Of a DNA stretch of 7,925 nt, positions 1-6,633 are shown one piece after another (the stretch's first letter is position 1; each line of letters starts with the position of its first letter). Source of the stretch: Frankiaceae bacterium (GTDB lineage Bacteria > Actinomycetota > Actinomycetes > JAVEEJ01); NCBI GenBank assembly GCA_030840515.1, contig JAVEEJ010000109.1, positions 1-7,925 on the forward strand, written 5' to 3'. The position numbers and the translations under genes are program-made. The notes under the pieces are model-generated. The model saw only the letters and a program-made list of their open reading frames with translations. It did no database searches and had not been told where the DNA came from.

Positions 1-17
1 CGAAGAGGGGAACTGCT

Positions 18-1085
18 GTGGCTGGACGAGCAGCCGTAGGTCTCGACATCGGGACCTCGGGAGTGCGCGCCGCCGAGCTCACGCTTGGCAAGGGCGGCGC
101 CACCTTGGAGCGCTTCGGGCAGGTCGCGCTGCCTCCTGGTGCCGTGCGCGACGGTGAGGTGGTCGACCCCGACACCGTCGCCGGCGCGATCAGGCAGCTG
201 TGGTCGCAGGCCAAGTTCGGCTCCAAGCGGGTAGCCGTCGGCGTGGCGAACCAGAAGGTCGTCGTTCGCCAGGTGGACCTGCCGTGGCTGCCGCTCGAGG
301 AGCTTCGCAAGTCGCTGCCCTTCCAGGTCGCTGACTTCGTGCCGATGCCCCTCGACCAGGCCATCCTCGACTTCCACCCGATCGAGGAGGTCACGAACGA
401 GCAGGGCGGCCGCATGCTGCGGGTGCTCCTCGTCGCCGCCCACAAGGACATGGTGTGGGGCGCGGTCAACGCCGTGCAGAAGGCCGGCCTCGAGCCGGTC
501 ATGGTCGACCTGACCTCCTTCGCCGTGCTGCGCTCGCTCGCTCCCGCCTCGGACGTCGGCCTCGCCGGTCCTGCCGAGGCGCTCATCGACGTCGGTGCCA
601 GCGTGACCAACATCGTCATCCACCAGGGCGGCGTGCCGCGCTTCGTTCGCGTCCTGCTCATGGGCGGTGGCGACGTCACCGACGCCGTCGCCGAGCGCCT
701 GGGCGTCCCTGTCGAGCAGGCCGAGGCGGTCAAGCAGCAGATGGGCATGCCGGCCCAGGCCGGCTCCGCGCTCGCCGACCACCCGGCGGCTCGCGTCCTC
801 GAGACCAGCGGGGCGGCCTTCGTAGAGGAAGTCCGCGGCTCGCTCGACTACTACCTCGCCTCGCCCGGTGCCTCACCGCTGCGCCGCGTCGTCCTCTCGG
901 GCGGCGGCAGCCAACTGCGGGGTCTCGCCGAGCGACTGGCGGCCGCCACGCGCCTGCCCGTTGACCTGGGCAGCCCGATGCAGGCTCTGCGCATCGGCCG
1001 CACAGGTCTCTCGCCGGAGCAGCTTCAGTTCGTCCAGCCGCTCGTCACCGTGCCGGTTGGCCTCGCGATGGGAGCGGCGGCATGA
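18..1085 (+). CDS. pilM: Type IV pilus assembly protein PilM (actin-like ATPase)
   Basis: This 355-aa protein is a cytoplasmic actin/FtsA-fold ATPase. In type IV pilus systems PilM docks on the cytoplasmic tail of PilN and links the inner-membrane PilN/PilO complex to the motor. Visible motifs are an N-terminal phosphate-1 loop with GLDIGTSGVRAAEL (residues 8-21), a second phosphate loop with ALIDVGASVTNIVI (188-201) and an adenosine-type loop VVLSGGGSQLRGL (281-293). There is no signal peptide or membrane segment. The length matches the family (about 350 aa). The GTG start is favoured because a purine-rich GAGGGG (5-10) lies 7 bases upstream and the protein begins directly at the first actin-fold strand. 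The stop overlaps the pilN start (ATGA), which implies translational coupling. The following pilN and pilO confirm the assignment over other actin-fold proteins. The promoter and earlier operon genes lie outside the window. Confidence 0.95.
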   Translation: MAGRAAVGLDIGTSGVRAAELTLGKGGATLERFGQVALPPGAVRDGEVVDPDTVAGAIRQLWSQAKFGSKRVAVGVANQKVVVRQVDLPWLPLEELRKSLPFQVADFVPMPLDQAILDFHPIEEVTNEQGGRMLRVLLVAAHKDMVWGAVNAVQKAGLEPVMVDLTSFAVLRSLAPASDVGLAGPAEALIDVGASVTNIVIHQGGVPRFVRVLLMGGGDVTDAVAERLGVPVEQAEAVKQQMGMPAQAGSALADHPAARVLETSGAAFVEEVRGSLDYYLASPGASPLRRVVLSGGGSQLRGLAERLAAATRLPVDLGSPMQALRIGRTGLSPEQLQFVQPLVTVPVGLAMGAAA

Positions 1086-1768
1086 CCGTCACGACATTCG
1101 CCACGAGTACGGCGACGCAGGCTCTGGCACGCGTCAACCTGCTCCCGCCGGAGATCCGTGAGGAGCGCGTCGTCCGACGCGTCCAGGTGGGTCTCGGGCT
1201 GGGACTGGCTGGTTGTGCCGCCGTCGTCGGCCTCCTCTACACGGCCGCTCACCACTCGGTGAGTGCCGCGCAGACTGACCTCGACCAGGCGACGGCTCAG
1301 CGCACGGCGCTGCAGAACGACGTGGCCCGGCTGAACAGCGTCTCCCAGGTCTACGCCCAGGTCGCCTCGCGTGAGGCGATGCTGACCCGGCTCATGGGCG
1401 ACGAGGTGCAGTGGTCGCACTACATGAACGACCTGTCGCTGACGGTGCCGAGCAACGTGTGGCTGACCAGCGTCACGATCACCCAGACAGCTGGTGCGCC
1501 CGCTGGGCCCACCAGTGCCGCTGGCGCTGGGGCCCCCGTGTTCGACGCGGGCATCGGCACGATCACCTTCAACGGCGTCGCGATGAGCCACGACGACGTC
1601 GCTGTGTGGCTCGAGTCCCTCGCCAAGGAGAAGGGCTACGCCAACGCCTACTTCACCAACTCGACCGAGGTCGGGCTGTACAGCCACAAGGTCTACAACT
1701 TCACGTCCAGTGTCACCGTGACGCCGGGTGCGTACTCCGGCCGATTCTCCAAGCCGGCAGGGAGCTGA
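1082..1768 (+). CDS. pilN: Type IV pilus inner-membrane assembly protein PilN
   Basis: This 228-aa bitopic membrane protein is expected to pair with PilO and to recruit PilM through its short cytoplasmic N-terminus. The conserved PilN motif is present as RVNLLPPEI (residues 17-25). It is followed by a single transmembrane helix at about 34-54, an Ala/Gln-rich coiled coil at about 57-90, and a C-terminal domain beginning near VPSNVWLTSVTI. An Ala/Gly/Pro-rich loop (about 138-156) interrupts the C-terminal domain and looks like a lineage-specific insertion. The ATG overlaps the pilM stop, and GGGAG (1070-1074) sits 7 bases upstream. The gene ends one base before the pilO ATG. The motif, topology and neighbours together make the assignment firm, although sequence conservation outside the N-terminus is usually low in this family. 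Confidence 0.92.
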   Translation: MTVTTFATSTATQALARVNLLPPEIREERVVRRVQVGLGLGLAGCAAVVGLLYTAAHHSVSAAQTDLDQATAQRTALQNDVARLNSVSQVYAQVASREAMLTRLMGDEVQWSHYMNDLSLTVPSNVWLTSVTITQTAGAPAGPTSAAGAGAPVFDAGIGTITFNGVAMSHDDVAVWLESLAKEKGYANAYFTNSTEVGLYSHKVYNFTSSVTVTPGAYSGRFSKPAGS

Positions 1769-1769
1769 C

Positions 1770-2474
1770 ATGGCCAAGCTTCGCAACCACGTAGCCATCG
1801 CGGGGCTTCTCGCCCTCGTGATGCTGGCGGCAGGCTGGTTCCTGCTCGTCTCGCCGCAGCGCTCGAAGGCGGCTGGGTTCAGGGACGACGCCGCTCAGAC
1901 CAGGTCGGCTTCGAGCGCGTTGCAGACCCAGCTCGCCCTGCTCAAGTCCCAGGCCAAGCAGCTGCCGAAGCAGCAGGCCCGGCTCCACGCCATTGCGACG
2001 AAGGTGCCGAGCAACCCCGCTGAGCCCGCTCTTCTCCGGATGCTCACGAAGGCTGCGAGCGACTCCGGAGTGGACCTGAGCTCGGTCGCTCCGGCCCCGC
2101 CGGCGCTGATCGAGTCCACACGGGCTGCTGCGCCTAGCACGGCCCCTGGGGCTCCTGTTGCGAGCGCACCGGTGACCACAGCCGGCCCGCGCGTAGCCAC
2201 CATCGCGTTGGCTATCACCGCCGTGGGGACCTACTACGAGCTCGAGCAGTTCCAGGCCAACCTGGAGAACCTCAGCCGGGCGCTGAAGACGGTCGGGATC
2301 GCCTTCAAGCCGGGCGGCGCTGCGAGCCAGGTGGTGCCTGGGGCAGGGACGTCGAGCAGCAATGCCTACGACGGCAAGATCACCGCGACGATCAGCGCGA
2401 ATGTGTACATGACCGTTGAGGCTGCGAGCGTCGCGCCTCTGACTGGGGCCGGCCAGCCGGCGCCCAAGAAGTAG
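1770..2474 (+). CDS. pilO: Type IV pilus inner-membrane assembly protein PilO-like
   Basis: This 234-aa protein has a very short cytoplasmic tail, one transmembrane helix (about 8-27), a Gln/Lys/Ala-rich coiled coil (about 37-75), a conserved PilO-like segment around VPSNPAEPALLRMLTKAA (79-96) and a C-terminal domain with YYELEQFQANLENL (155-168). This is the PilO layout: in characterised systems PilN and PilO form heterodimers that set the spacing of the assembly platform. An Ala/Pro/Thr-rich linker (about 107-141) separates the coiled coil from the C-terminal domain. I chose the ATG at 1770 over an in-frame ATG at 1728 because the upstream one lies inside pilN and lacks a clear ribosome binding site, whereas AGGGAG (1759-1764) sits 5 bases before 1770. 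Starting at 1770 also places the membrane helix at the usual distance from the N-terminus. Confidence 0.9.
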   Translation: MAKLRNHVAIAGLLALVMLAAGWFLLVSPQRSKAAGFRDDAAQTRSASSALQTQLALLKSQAKQLPKQQARLHAIATKVPSNPAEPALLRMLTKAASDSGVDLSSVAPAPPALIESTRAAAPSTAPGAPVASAPVTTAGPRVATIALAITAVGTYYELEQFQANLENLSRALKTVGIAFKPGGAASQVVPGAGTSSSNAYDGKITATISANVYMTVEAASVAPLTGAGQPAPKK

Positions 2475-2483
2475 GGGACGACG

Positions 2484-3044
2484 ATGACTGAGCAGGCCCT
2501 GCTCCCCGGAGCTGTCGAGGTCGACGGCTCGAAGTCCAACTCCCGCGTCCTGCTTGTGGCCATGGGAGCTGGAGTCCTCGCGCTCTTGGTGGCGGTGTAC
2601 TTCCTCTTCTTCACCGGCTCCGGGACGGACCAGGCGCTGAGCTCCCAGCAGCTCCCGGCCCCGCACTCGAAGGTCATCAAGAAGACGACGCACAAGACGA
2701 CCGCGAAGAAGCCAGCCGCTGCAGTCGTGCCCGCGACCTTCACCGGCGTGCACAGCAAGGACCCGTTCAAGCCCTTGCTCAACCCGCCGCCCCCGCCGCC
2801 GCCGAGCGCGGCACCAGTCGCCGGAGGTGGCAGCACCGCCCCGGCACAGGTGGTAGGGCTCAGCAGCGTCGGCTTCAGCACGGTCACCGTGACGGTCAAC
2901 GGCGTGGTCTACAAGCCGAAGGTCGGCAGCTCGTTCGCGACCTACTTCAAGCTGCTCCGCCTTCAGGGCCCGTCGTGCGCCACGTTCCTCTACGGCGACG
3001 AGTCCTTCGACCTCTGCAAGGGCAGCACCACGACCAAGCAGTAG
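2484..3044 (+). CDS. Bitopic protein in the pilP position, proline-rich linker
   Basis: This 186-aa protein is the last gene of the pilus operon. It has a cytoplasmic N-terminus of about 20 residues, one transmembrane helix (about 21-43), a lysine/threonine-rich stretch (61-77), a SKDPFKPL segment (91-98), seven consecutive prolines (101-107) and a small C-terminal beta-rich region (about 121-180) with two cysteines (165, 178) that could form a disulfide outside the membrane. The position after pilO, the K/R-D-P-F element and the small beta domain resemble PilP, which in Gram-negatives links PilN/PilO to the secretin PilQ. Unlike PilP it has no lipobox, and an actinobacterium has no PilQ-type outer membrane pore, so the equivalence is inference. 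AGGGGA (2473-2478), overlapping the pilO stop, is the ribosome binding site. The gene is real, but the precise role is uncertain. Confidence 0.85.
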   Translation: MTEQALLPGAVEVDGSKSNSRVLLVAMGAGVLALLVAVYFLFFTGSGTDQALSSQQLPAPHSKVIKKTTHKTTAKKPAAAVVPATFTGVHSKDPFKPLLNPPPPPPPSAAPVAGGGSTAPAQVVGLSSVGFSTVTVTVNGVVYKPKVGSSFATYFKLLRLQGPSCATFLYGDESFDLCKGSTTTKQ

Positions 3045-3063
3045 TCCAGCGCCACCAGAGCAA

Positions 3064-3108
3064 CCGGAGCGGTCCGTCCCCAGCTGGGGGCGGGCCGCTC
3101 CGGCTTTT
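3064..3108 (+). terminator. Intrinsic terminator of the pil operon
   Basis: An 18-bp inverted repeat (3064-3081 with 3086-3103) closes on the tetraloop AGCT. Sixteen pairs are Watson-Crick and two are G-U. It is followed at once by CTTTTG. It lies 20 bases after the stop of the last pilus gene and before aroC. This is a textbook Rho-independent terminator and separates the pilus operon from the aro operon. Some read-through into aroC cannot be excluded because the T-run is short. Confidence 0.9.
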
Positions 3109-3119
3109 GTTCATGCTCT

Positions 3120-3126
3120 GGGAGGA
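3120..3126 (+). promoter_or_regulatory. Ribosome binding site deciding the aroC start
   Basis: GGGAGGA lies 7 bases before the GTG at 3134. It favours that GTG over the in-frame ATG at 3113, which lies upstream of this site and follows the terminator T-run directly. The protein from 3134 starts MLRW, as chorismate synthases of this group usually do. Confidence 0.8.
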
Positions 3127-3133
3127 TGCCGGA

Positions 3134-4312
3134 GTGCTGCGCTGGATCACCGCCGGAGAGTCGCATGGCCCTGCGCTGCTCGGGGTCGTCGAGGGACTGC
3201 CGGCCGGCGTGCGCATCACCACCGCGGAGATCGCCGACGGTCTCGCCCGCCGCCGACTCGGGCACGGCCGCGGGGCCCGCATGCAGTTCGAGCGCGACGA
3301 GGTCGAGCTGCTCGGCGGCGTACGCCATGGCCTGACCATGGGCGGCCCCGTCGCCGTGCGGATCGGGAACTCCGAGTGGCCCAAATGGCGGGAGGTGATG
3401 AGTCCTGACCCGGTCGACGCCGCCGCACTTGAGGGCCTTGCGCGCAACGCGCCCCTCACCCGACCACGACCCGGCCACGCCGACCTCGTGGGCATGCAGA
3501 AGTACGGCTTCGACGACGCACGCCCGGTGCTCGAGCGGGCGAGTGCACGGGAAACGGCGGCGCGCGTCGCGGTCGGCGAGCTGGCGCGGGCGTTCCTGCG
3601 CCAGGTGGCGGGCGTGGAGCTCACCAGCCACGTGGTGCGGATCGGCTCGGTGTCCGCACCCGAGGGGATCGTGCCGAGACCCGAGGACCTTCCCACCGTC
3701 GACGCGAGCCCGGTGCGCTGCTTCGATGCGGCTGCCTCGCAGGCGATGGTGGCCGAGGTAGATGCCGCGAAGAGCGAAGGCGACACACTTGGCGGCGTGG
3801 TCGAGGTGCTGGCCTACGGACTGCCACCTGGACTCGGCAGCCACGTCCACTGGGACCGGCGGCTCGACTCGCGGCTTGCCGCTGCCCTCATGGGGATCCA
3901 GGCGATCAAGGGAGTCGAGGTCGGAGACGGTTTCGAGCTCGCGGCGCGTCGGGGCTCGCAGGCCCAGGACGAGATCGTCAGCGCCGAAGGTCGCCTCAGC
4001 AGGACGACCGGTCGCTCAGGTGGCACCGAGGGCGGCATGTCCACCGGTGAGCCGCTGCGGGTGCGGGCCGCGATGAAGCCGATCAGCACGGTGCCGCGCG
4101 CCCTCAGGACGGTGGACGTCAGCACCGGTGAAGAGGCCGTCGCCATCAACCAGCGCAGCGACGTGTGCGCCGTACCCGCCGCCGGAGTCGTTGCCGAAGC
4201 CGCCGTCGCCATCGTCCTGGCAGATGCGCTGCTCGAGAAGTGCGGTGGGGACTCCGTCACCGAAACCCGGCGCAACCTGCAGGGCTACCTCGACGCGCTG
4301 AGCATCCGTTGA
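3134..4312 (+). CDS. aroC: Chorismate synthase
   Basis: Chorismate synthase converts 5-enolpyruvylshikimate-3-phosphate to chorismate, the last step of the shikimate pathway. It is a cytoplasmic, FMN-dependent tetramer. The 392-aa length is normal. The family signatures are present: TAGESHGPAL (6-15) with the conserved His11, RRLGHGRGARM (40-50), RASARETAARVAVGE (135-149) and RSGGTEGGMSTG (294-305), followed by MKPISTV (314-320). Reading continues in frame upstream of 3134, but that extension runs back through the terminator and the pilus gene and is not coding. The gene opens the aro operon after the pil terminator. I see no convincing promoter: CATGCT (3112-3117) is only a weak -10 match. 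Its TGA stop overlaps a TTG codon of the aroK frame and leads into a 15-bp tandem repeat. Confidence 0.97.
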   Translation: MLRWITAGESHGPALLGVVEGLPAGVRITTAEIADGLARRRLGHGRGARMQFERDEVELLGGVRHGLTMGGPVAVRIGNSEWPKWREVMSPDPVDAAALEGLARNAPLTRPRPGHADLVGMQKYGFDDARPVLERASARETAARVAVGELARAFLRQVAGVELTSHVVRIGSVSAPEGIVPRPEDLPTVDASPVRCFDAAASQAMVAEVDAAKSEGDTLGGVVEVLAYGLPPGLGSHVHWDRRLDSRLAAALMGIQAIKGVEVGDGFELAARRGSQAQDEIVSAEGRLSRTTGRSGGTEGGMSTGEPLRVRAAMKPISTVPRALRTVDVSTGEEAVAINQRSDVCAVPAAGVVAEAAVAIVLADALLEKCGGDSVTETRRNLQGYLDALSIR

Positions 4313-4355
4313 GCGACGAGGCAATGAGCGACGAGGCAATGAGCGACGAGGCAAT
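4311..4355 (+). repeat. Three perfect 15-bp tandem repeats at aroC/aroK junction
   Basis: The unit GAGCGACGAGGCAAT occurs three times without error (4311-4325, 4326-4340, 4341-4355), followed by a degenerate fourth copy (GAACGGCGAGG from 4356). In the aroK frame each unit encodes SDEAM and, with the next base, supplies an ATG start at 4324, 4339 and 4354. In the aroC frame each ATG carries an overlapping TGA (ATGA). Because the unit is a multiple of three, copy-number change leaves both reading frames intact. Confidence 0.97.
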
Positions 4356-4905
4356 GAACGGCGAGGACTGCGCGCCGGAGCCGCCGGCCAACTGGCTCGA
4401 CCTCGTCGTGCTGATCGGGCCACCCGGCGCAGGCAAGAGCACGGTCGGACGCGCGCTCGCCGCAGAGCTCGGTGTGCCGTTCCGCGACACCGACGACGAC
4501 GTCGAGGCCGCGGCGGGCATGAGCATCACCGACATCTTCCTCGAGTACGGCGAGCCGCGGTTCCGCGAGCTGGAGCGCGAAGCGGTTGCGCTGGCTCTCG
4601 CTGAGCACGAGGGCGTGCTGGCCCTGGGTGGCGGCGCGATCCTCGACCCTGAGACCAGCCTTCGGCTGCGGCCCTACCAGGTCATCTTCCTCGACGTGGG
4701 TCTGGCTGACGCGAGCAAGCGCGTCGGGTTGGCGCAGTCCCGTCCGGTGCTCGCGCTCAACCCGCGCAGCGAGCTCAACCGGCTGCTGCAGGAGCGCCGC
4801 CCCTTCTACGTCGACAACGCGAAGGCCACCGTGGATACCACCGGCCTCGATGTGGATGAGGTGCTCGACGAGGTGCTCGACGTACTCATCTGGCCCGGCA
4901 GGTGA
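4324..4905 (+). CDS. aroK: Shikimate kinase
   Basis: Shikimate kinase phosphorylates the 3-hydroxyl of shikimate with ATP, the fifth pathway step, in the cytoplasm. Numbered from the ATG at 4354, the protein shows Walker A GPPGAGKST (22-30), the shikimate-binding DTDDD (45-49), FRELE with the conserved Arg (70-74), the LGGGA loop (91-95), the lid motif RPVL (120-123) and ERRPFY (137-142). The kinase domain starts near residue 16, so all catalytic parts are present whichever start is used. The start is ambiguous: TTG 4309 overlaps the aroC stop, and ATGs at 4324, 4339 and 4354 arise from the tandem repeat, giving 198, 193, 188 or 183 aa. I list the first ATG; a GAGG just upstream recurs before every one. 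The extra N-terminus is acidic SDEAM repeats. The C-terminus ends in a VDEVLDEVLD repeat, and the stop overlaps the aroB GTG. Confidence 0.93.
   Translation: MSDEAMSDEAMNGEDCAPEPPANWLDLVVLIGPPGAGKSTVGRALAAELGVPFRDTDDDVEAAAGMSITDIFLEYGEPRFRELEREAVALALAEHEGVLALGGGAILDPETSLRLRPYQVIFLDVGLADASKRVGLAQSRPVLALNPRSELNRLLQERRPFYVDNAKATVDTTGLDVDEVLDEVLDVLIWPGR
4858..4881 (+). repeat. Two perfect 12-bp tandem repeats in the aroK 3' end
   Basis: GAGGTGCTCGAC is present twice in direct succession and encodes EVLD-EVLD in the C-terminal helix of shikimate kinase, just after the catalytic domain. It is in frame and probably a small slippage duplication with no functional effect. Confidence 0.85.
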
Positions 4906-5975
4906 AGAGCACCACCGTCTCGGTCGCGGGGGAGCGCCCGTACGACGTCATCATCGGCCGCGACGTCACCGAGCTGCTGCCAGGCCTCCTGCAGCCAGCC
5001 CGTCAGGTGGCGCTCATCCATGCCAAGCCGATGGCCCAGTGGGCCGACACCGTCGGCGGAGCCCTCCGCTCCGCGGGTTTCCTCGTGCACCTGATCGAGG
5101 TGCCCGATGCGGAGGAGGCGAAGACGCTGGCCGTGGCGAGTCAGTGCTTCGGCGCCTTGGGCGAGGCCGGTTTCACCCGCACCGATGCCGTCGTGGGCCT
5201 GGGCGGCGGCGCGGTCACCGATCTCGCGGGATTCGTCGCGGCGACCTGGCTGCGCGGGGTCCCCGTGGTGCACCTGCCGACGACGCTGCTCGGGATGGTC
5301 GACGCAGCAGTCGGAGGCAAGACCGGTGTGAACACCGACCACGGCAAGAACCTCGTCGGTGCGTTCCACCCGCCGACCGCAGTGCTGTGCGACCTGGCTG
5401 CCTTGGACACGTTGCCAGTCCGCGATTTCGCTTCAGGGCTTGCCGAGGTGGTGAAGGCCGGCTTCATCGCCGACCCCGTGATCCTCGACATCATCGAAGC
5501 CGACCCGCGCGAAGCCGCTCAGCCCGGCGGACCGCGGACGCTCGAGCTGGTCGAGCGAGCCGTCAAGGTGAAGGCGGACATCGTCAGTCGGGACCTGCGC
5601 GAGGCAGGGCCGCGGGAGGCGCTCAACTACGGACACACACTCGGTCACGCGATCGAGCGCGCGGAGGCGTACCGCTGGCGTCACGGTGACGCGGTCAGCG
5701 TCGGCCTGTGCTACGCCGCCGAGCTCGGGCGCCTGACGGGGCAGCTCGACGACGACACGGCCGCGCGGCACTCCGCCGTACTCGCATCCCTCGGACTCCC
5801 GACCACCTACCGGGCCGACGCCTGGCCGGAGCTGCTCGCCGCGATGCGCAACGACAAGAAGTCGCGGGGGGACCGGCTGCGCTTCGTCGTGCTCGAAGGG
5901 CCCGGTCAGCCGGTGATCGTGGAGGCGCCGGATGACAACCTGCTGGCTGAGGCCTACCGCGCGGTCAGCGACTAG
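4902..5975 (+). CDS. aroB: 3-dehydroquinate synthase
   Basis: AroB converts the heptulosonate DAHP to 3-dehydroquinate, the second shikimate step, using NAD+ and a divalent metal in the cytoplasm. The 357-aa length is typical. Visible motifs are the NAD-binding GLGGGAVTDLAG (99-110), HLPTTLLGMVDAAVGGKTGVN (124-144, with Lys140), and the three expected metal ligands Glu182 (in LAEVVK), His245 (in NYGHTLGHAIE) and His261 (in RHGDAVSVG). The GTG start overlaps the aroK stop (GTGA) and lacks a clear ribosome binding site, so translation probably depends on coupling from aroK. The stop TAG shares the palindrome CTAG with the stop of the opposing exported-protein gene. No hairpin terminator is visible at the end of the gene. 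Confidence 0.97.
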   Translation: MKSTTVSVAGERPYDVIIGRDVTELLPGLLQPARQVALIHAKPMAQWADTVGGALRSAGFLVHLIEVPDAEEAKTLAVASQCFGALGEAGFTRTDAVVGLGGGAVTDLAGFVAATWLRGVPVVHLPTTLLGMVDAAVGGKTGVNTDHGKNLVGAFHPPTAVLCDLAALDTLPVRDFASGLAEVVKAGFIADPVILDIIEADPREAAQPGGPRTLELVERAVKVKADIVSRDLREAGPREALNYGHTLGHAIERAEAYRWRHGDAVSVGLCYAAELGRLTGQLDDDTAARHSAVLASLGLPTTYRADAWPELLAAMRNDKKSRGDRLRFVVLEGPGQPVIVEAPDDNLLAEAYRAVSD

Positions 5976-6562
5976 GCGTCCGACCAGTCCCGGTCATCTC
6001 GGTCGACCGGTCCGCGCGTCAGCGAGGCCTTCACGAGCGCCTCGAACTTGTTCGCCAGGTCGGCCAGCTGTGAGGTCTTCGTCGCATCGTCCGCGCTTGA
6101 TCGCGCGATCCGCTCGGCCTGGTCCCGGATCCGCTCGATGCCGTCCATGGTGCGGCCGTCAAGCCGGGTGCGGCCATTGCTGCTGACCACGTACTGCTCG
6201 GCATAGCTGAACCCGTTGCAGCCGGTGCAGTTGTCGTTGACGGTGACGGCCACGTTCTCGGGCACGACGCGCGTGGGGGTGCTCGGTACGAGCACGGCCT
6301 GGAACGCGATCGCGACGGAACGGCAGCCGGTGCAGTCGTGGTTGTAGGCGACGGCCTGGTTGGTCTGGTCGACCGTGTCGCCGAGCGCCGCGACCACACC
6401 GAAGGCAACCTCGCGCGTCGTCGGGTGGGCCGCCGTGCTCTCCGCCCAGGCGATGTTGTCGTGGGCCCTTCCGATCCCGCCGGCCGCATACGCCGAAGGC
6501 GTGAAAGCGAGCGGCACCACCGCGATGACGCCGATGGTGACGGCAGACCTGAATGCGCGCAC
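5972..6562 (-). CDS. Exported protein with duplicated CTGC module, function unknown
   Basis: This 196-aa protein belongs to no family I can name. It starts with a signal peptide: a basic start (MRAFR), a hydrophobic core (about 7-20) and an AYA-type cleavage site near residue 26. The mature part holds two CTGC motifs (77-80 and 112-115) in a 35-residue duplication that aligns without gaps (see findings). A charged, probably helical C-terminal segment follows (about 128-175), then an acidic/basic tail. The GTG at 6562 is chosen over an in-frame ATG at 6613 because AGGAGG (6572-6567) precedes it by 4 bases and it places the signal peptide at the N-terminus. It lies opposite to the aro operon, converging with aroB (shared CTAG stop) and diverging from aroQ. 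I recall similar Cys-Thr/Asp-x-Cys modules in other actinobacterial exported or membrane proteins, but this is memory, not a search. Confidence 0.85.
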   Translation of the reverse strand: MRAFRSAVTIGVIAVVPLAFTPSAYAAGGIGRAHDNIAWAESTAAHPTTREVAFGVVAALGDTVDQTNQAVAYNHDCTGCRSVAIAFQAVLVPSTPTRVVPENVAVTVNDNCTGCNGFSYAEQYVVSSNGRTRLDGRTMDGIERIRDQAERIARSSADDATKTSQLADLANKFEALVKASLTRGPVDRDDRDWSDA

Positions 6563-6633
6563 CGTTCCTCCTCGCCCGATGACTCCGTGCCTGCCCGTGT
6601 CGGCAGCCGGCAAACCGCCCTAGGGTGAGGGCC
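6563..6633. promoter_or_regulatory. Divergent promoter region between exported-protein gene and aroQ
   Basis: This 71-base gap separates two divergent genes and must hold the promoters of both, unless transcription enters from further away. On the + strand a TAGGGT -10-like box is visible (6621-6626), embedded in the 8-bp palindrome CCCTAGGG (6618-6625). On the - strand I can see the ribosome binding site but no convincing -10 or -35. Confidence 0.55.
6621..6626 (+). promoter_or_regulatory. Candidate -10 box of a leaderless aroQ transcript
   Basis: TAGGGT matches the actinobacterial TANNNT -10 consensus. Seven bases separate it from the GTG at 6634, which puts the expected transcription start on the start codon. 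The -35 region is weak (GTGTCG at 6597-6602, 18-base spacing). This position supports GTG 6634 as the aroQ start over GTG 6625, which lies partly inside the box. Confidence 0.5.

Noticed and set aside
1713..2753. Long open frame of 346 codons on the - strand across pilO
   Set aside because: It is antisense to the pilO and pilN coding regions, is rich in Arg/Gly/His/Ser as expected of a GC-rich shadow frame, and shows no recognisable domain or ribosome binding site.
2975..3133. In-frame N-terminal extension of aroC
   Set aside because: It would read through the end of the last pilus gene and the terminator hairpin. The family N-terminus and the ribosome binding site both point to GTG 3134.
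4586..5689. Open frame of 367 codons on the + strand across aroK and aroB
   Set aside because: It overlaps two well-supported enzymes in another frame and is extremely rich in Arg, Ala and Gly with no domain.
6591..6606. Small inverted repeat CTGCC-CGTGTC-GGCAG in the divergent region
   Set aside because: The arms are only 5 bp, which is expected by chance in DNA this rich in GC. I see no second copy that would suggest an operator.
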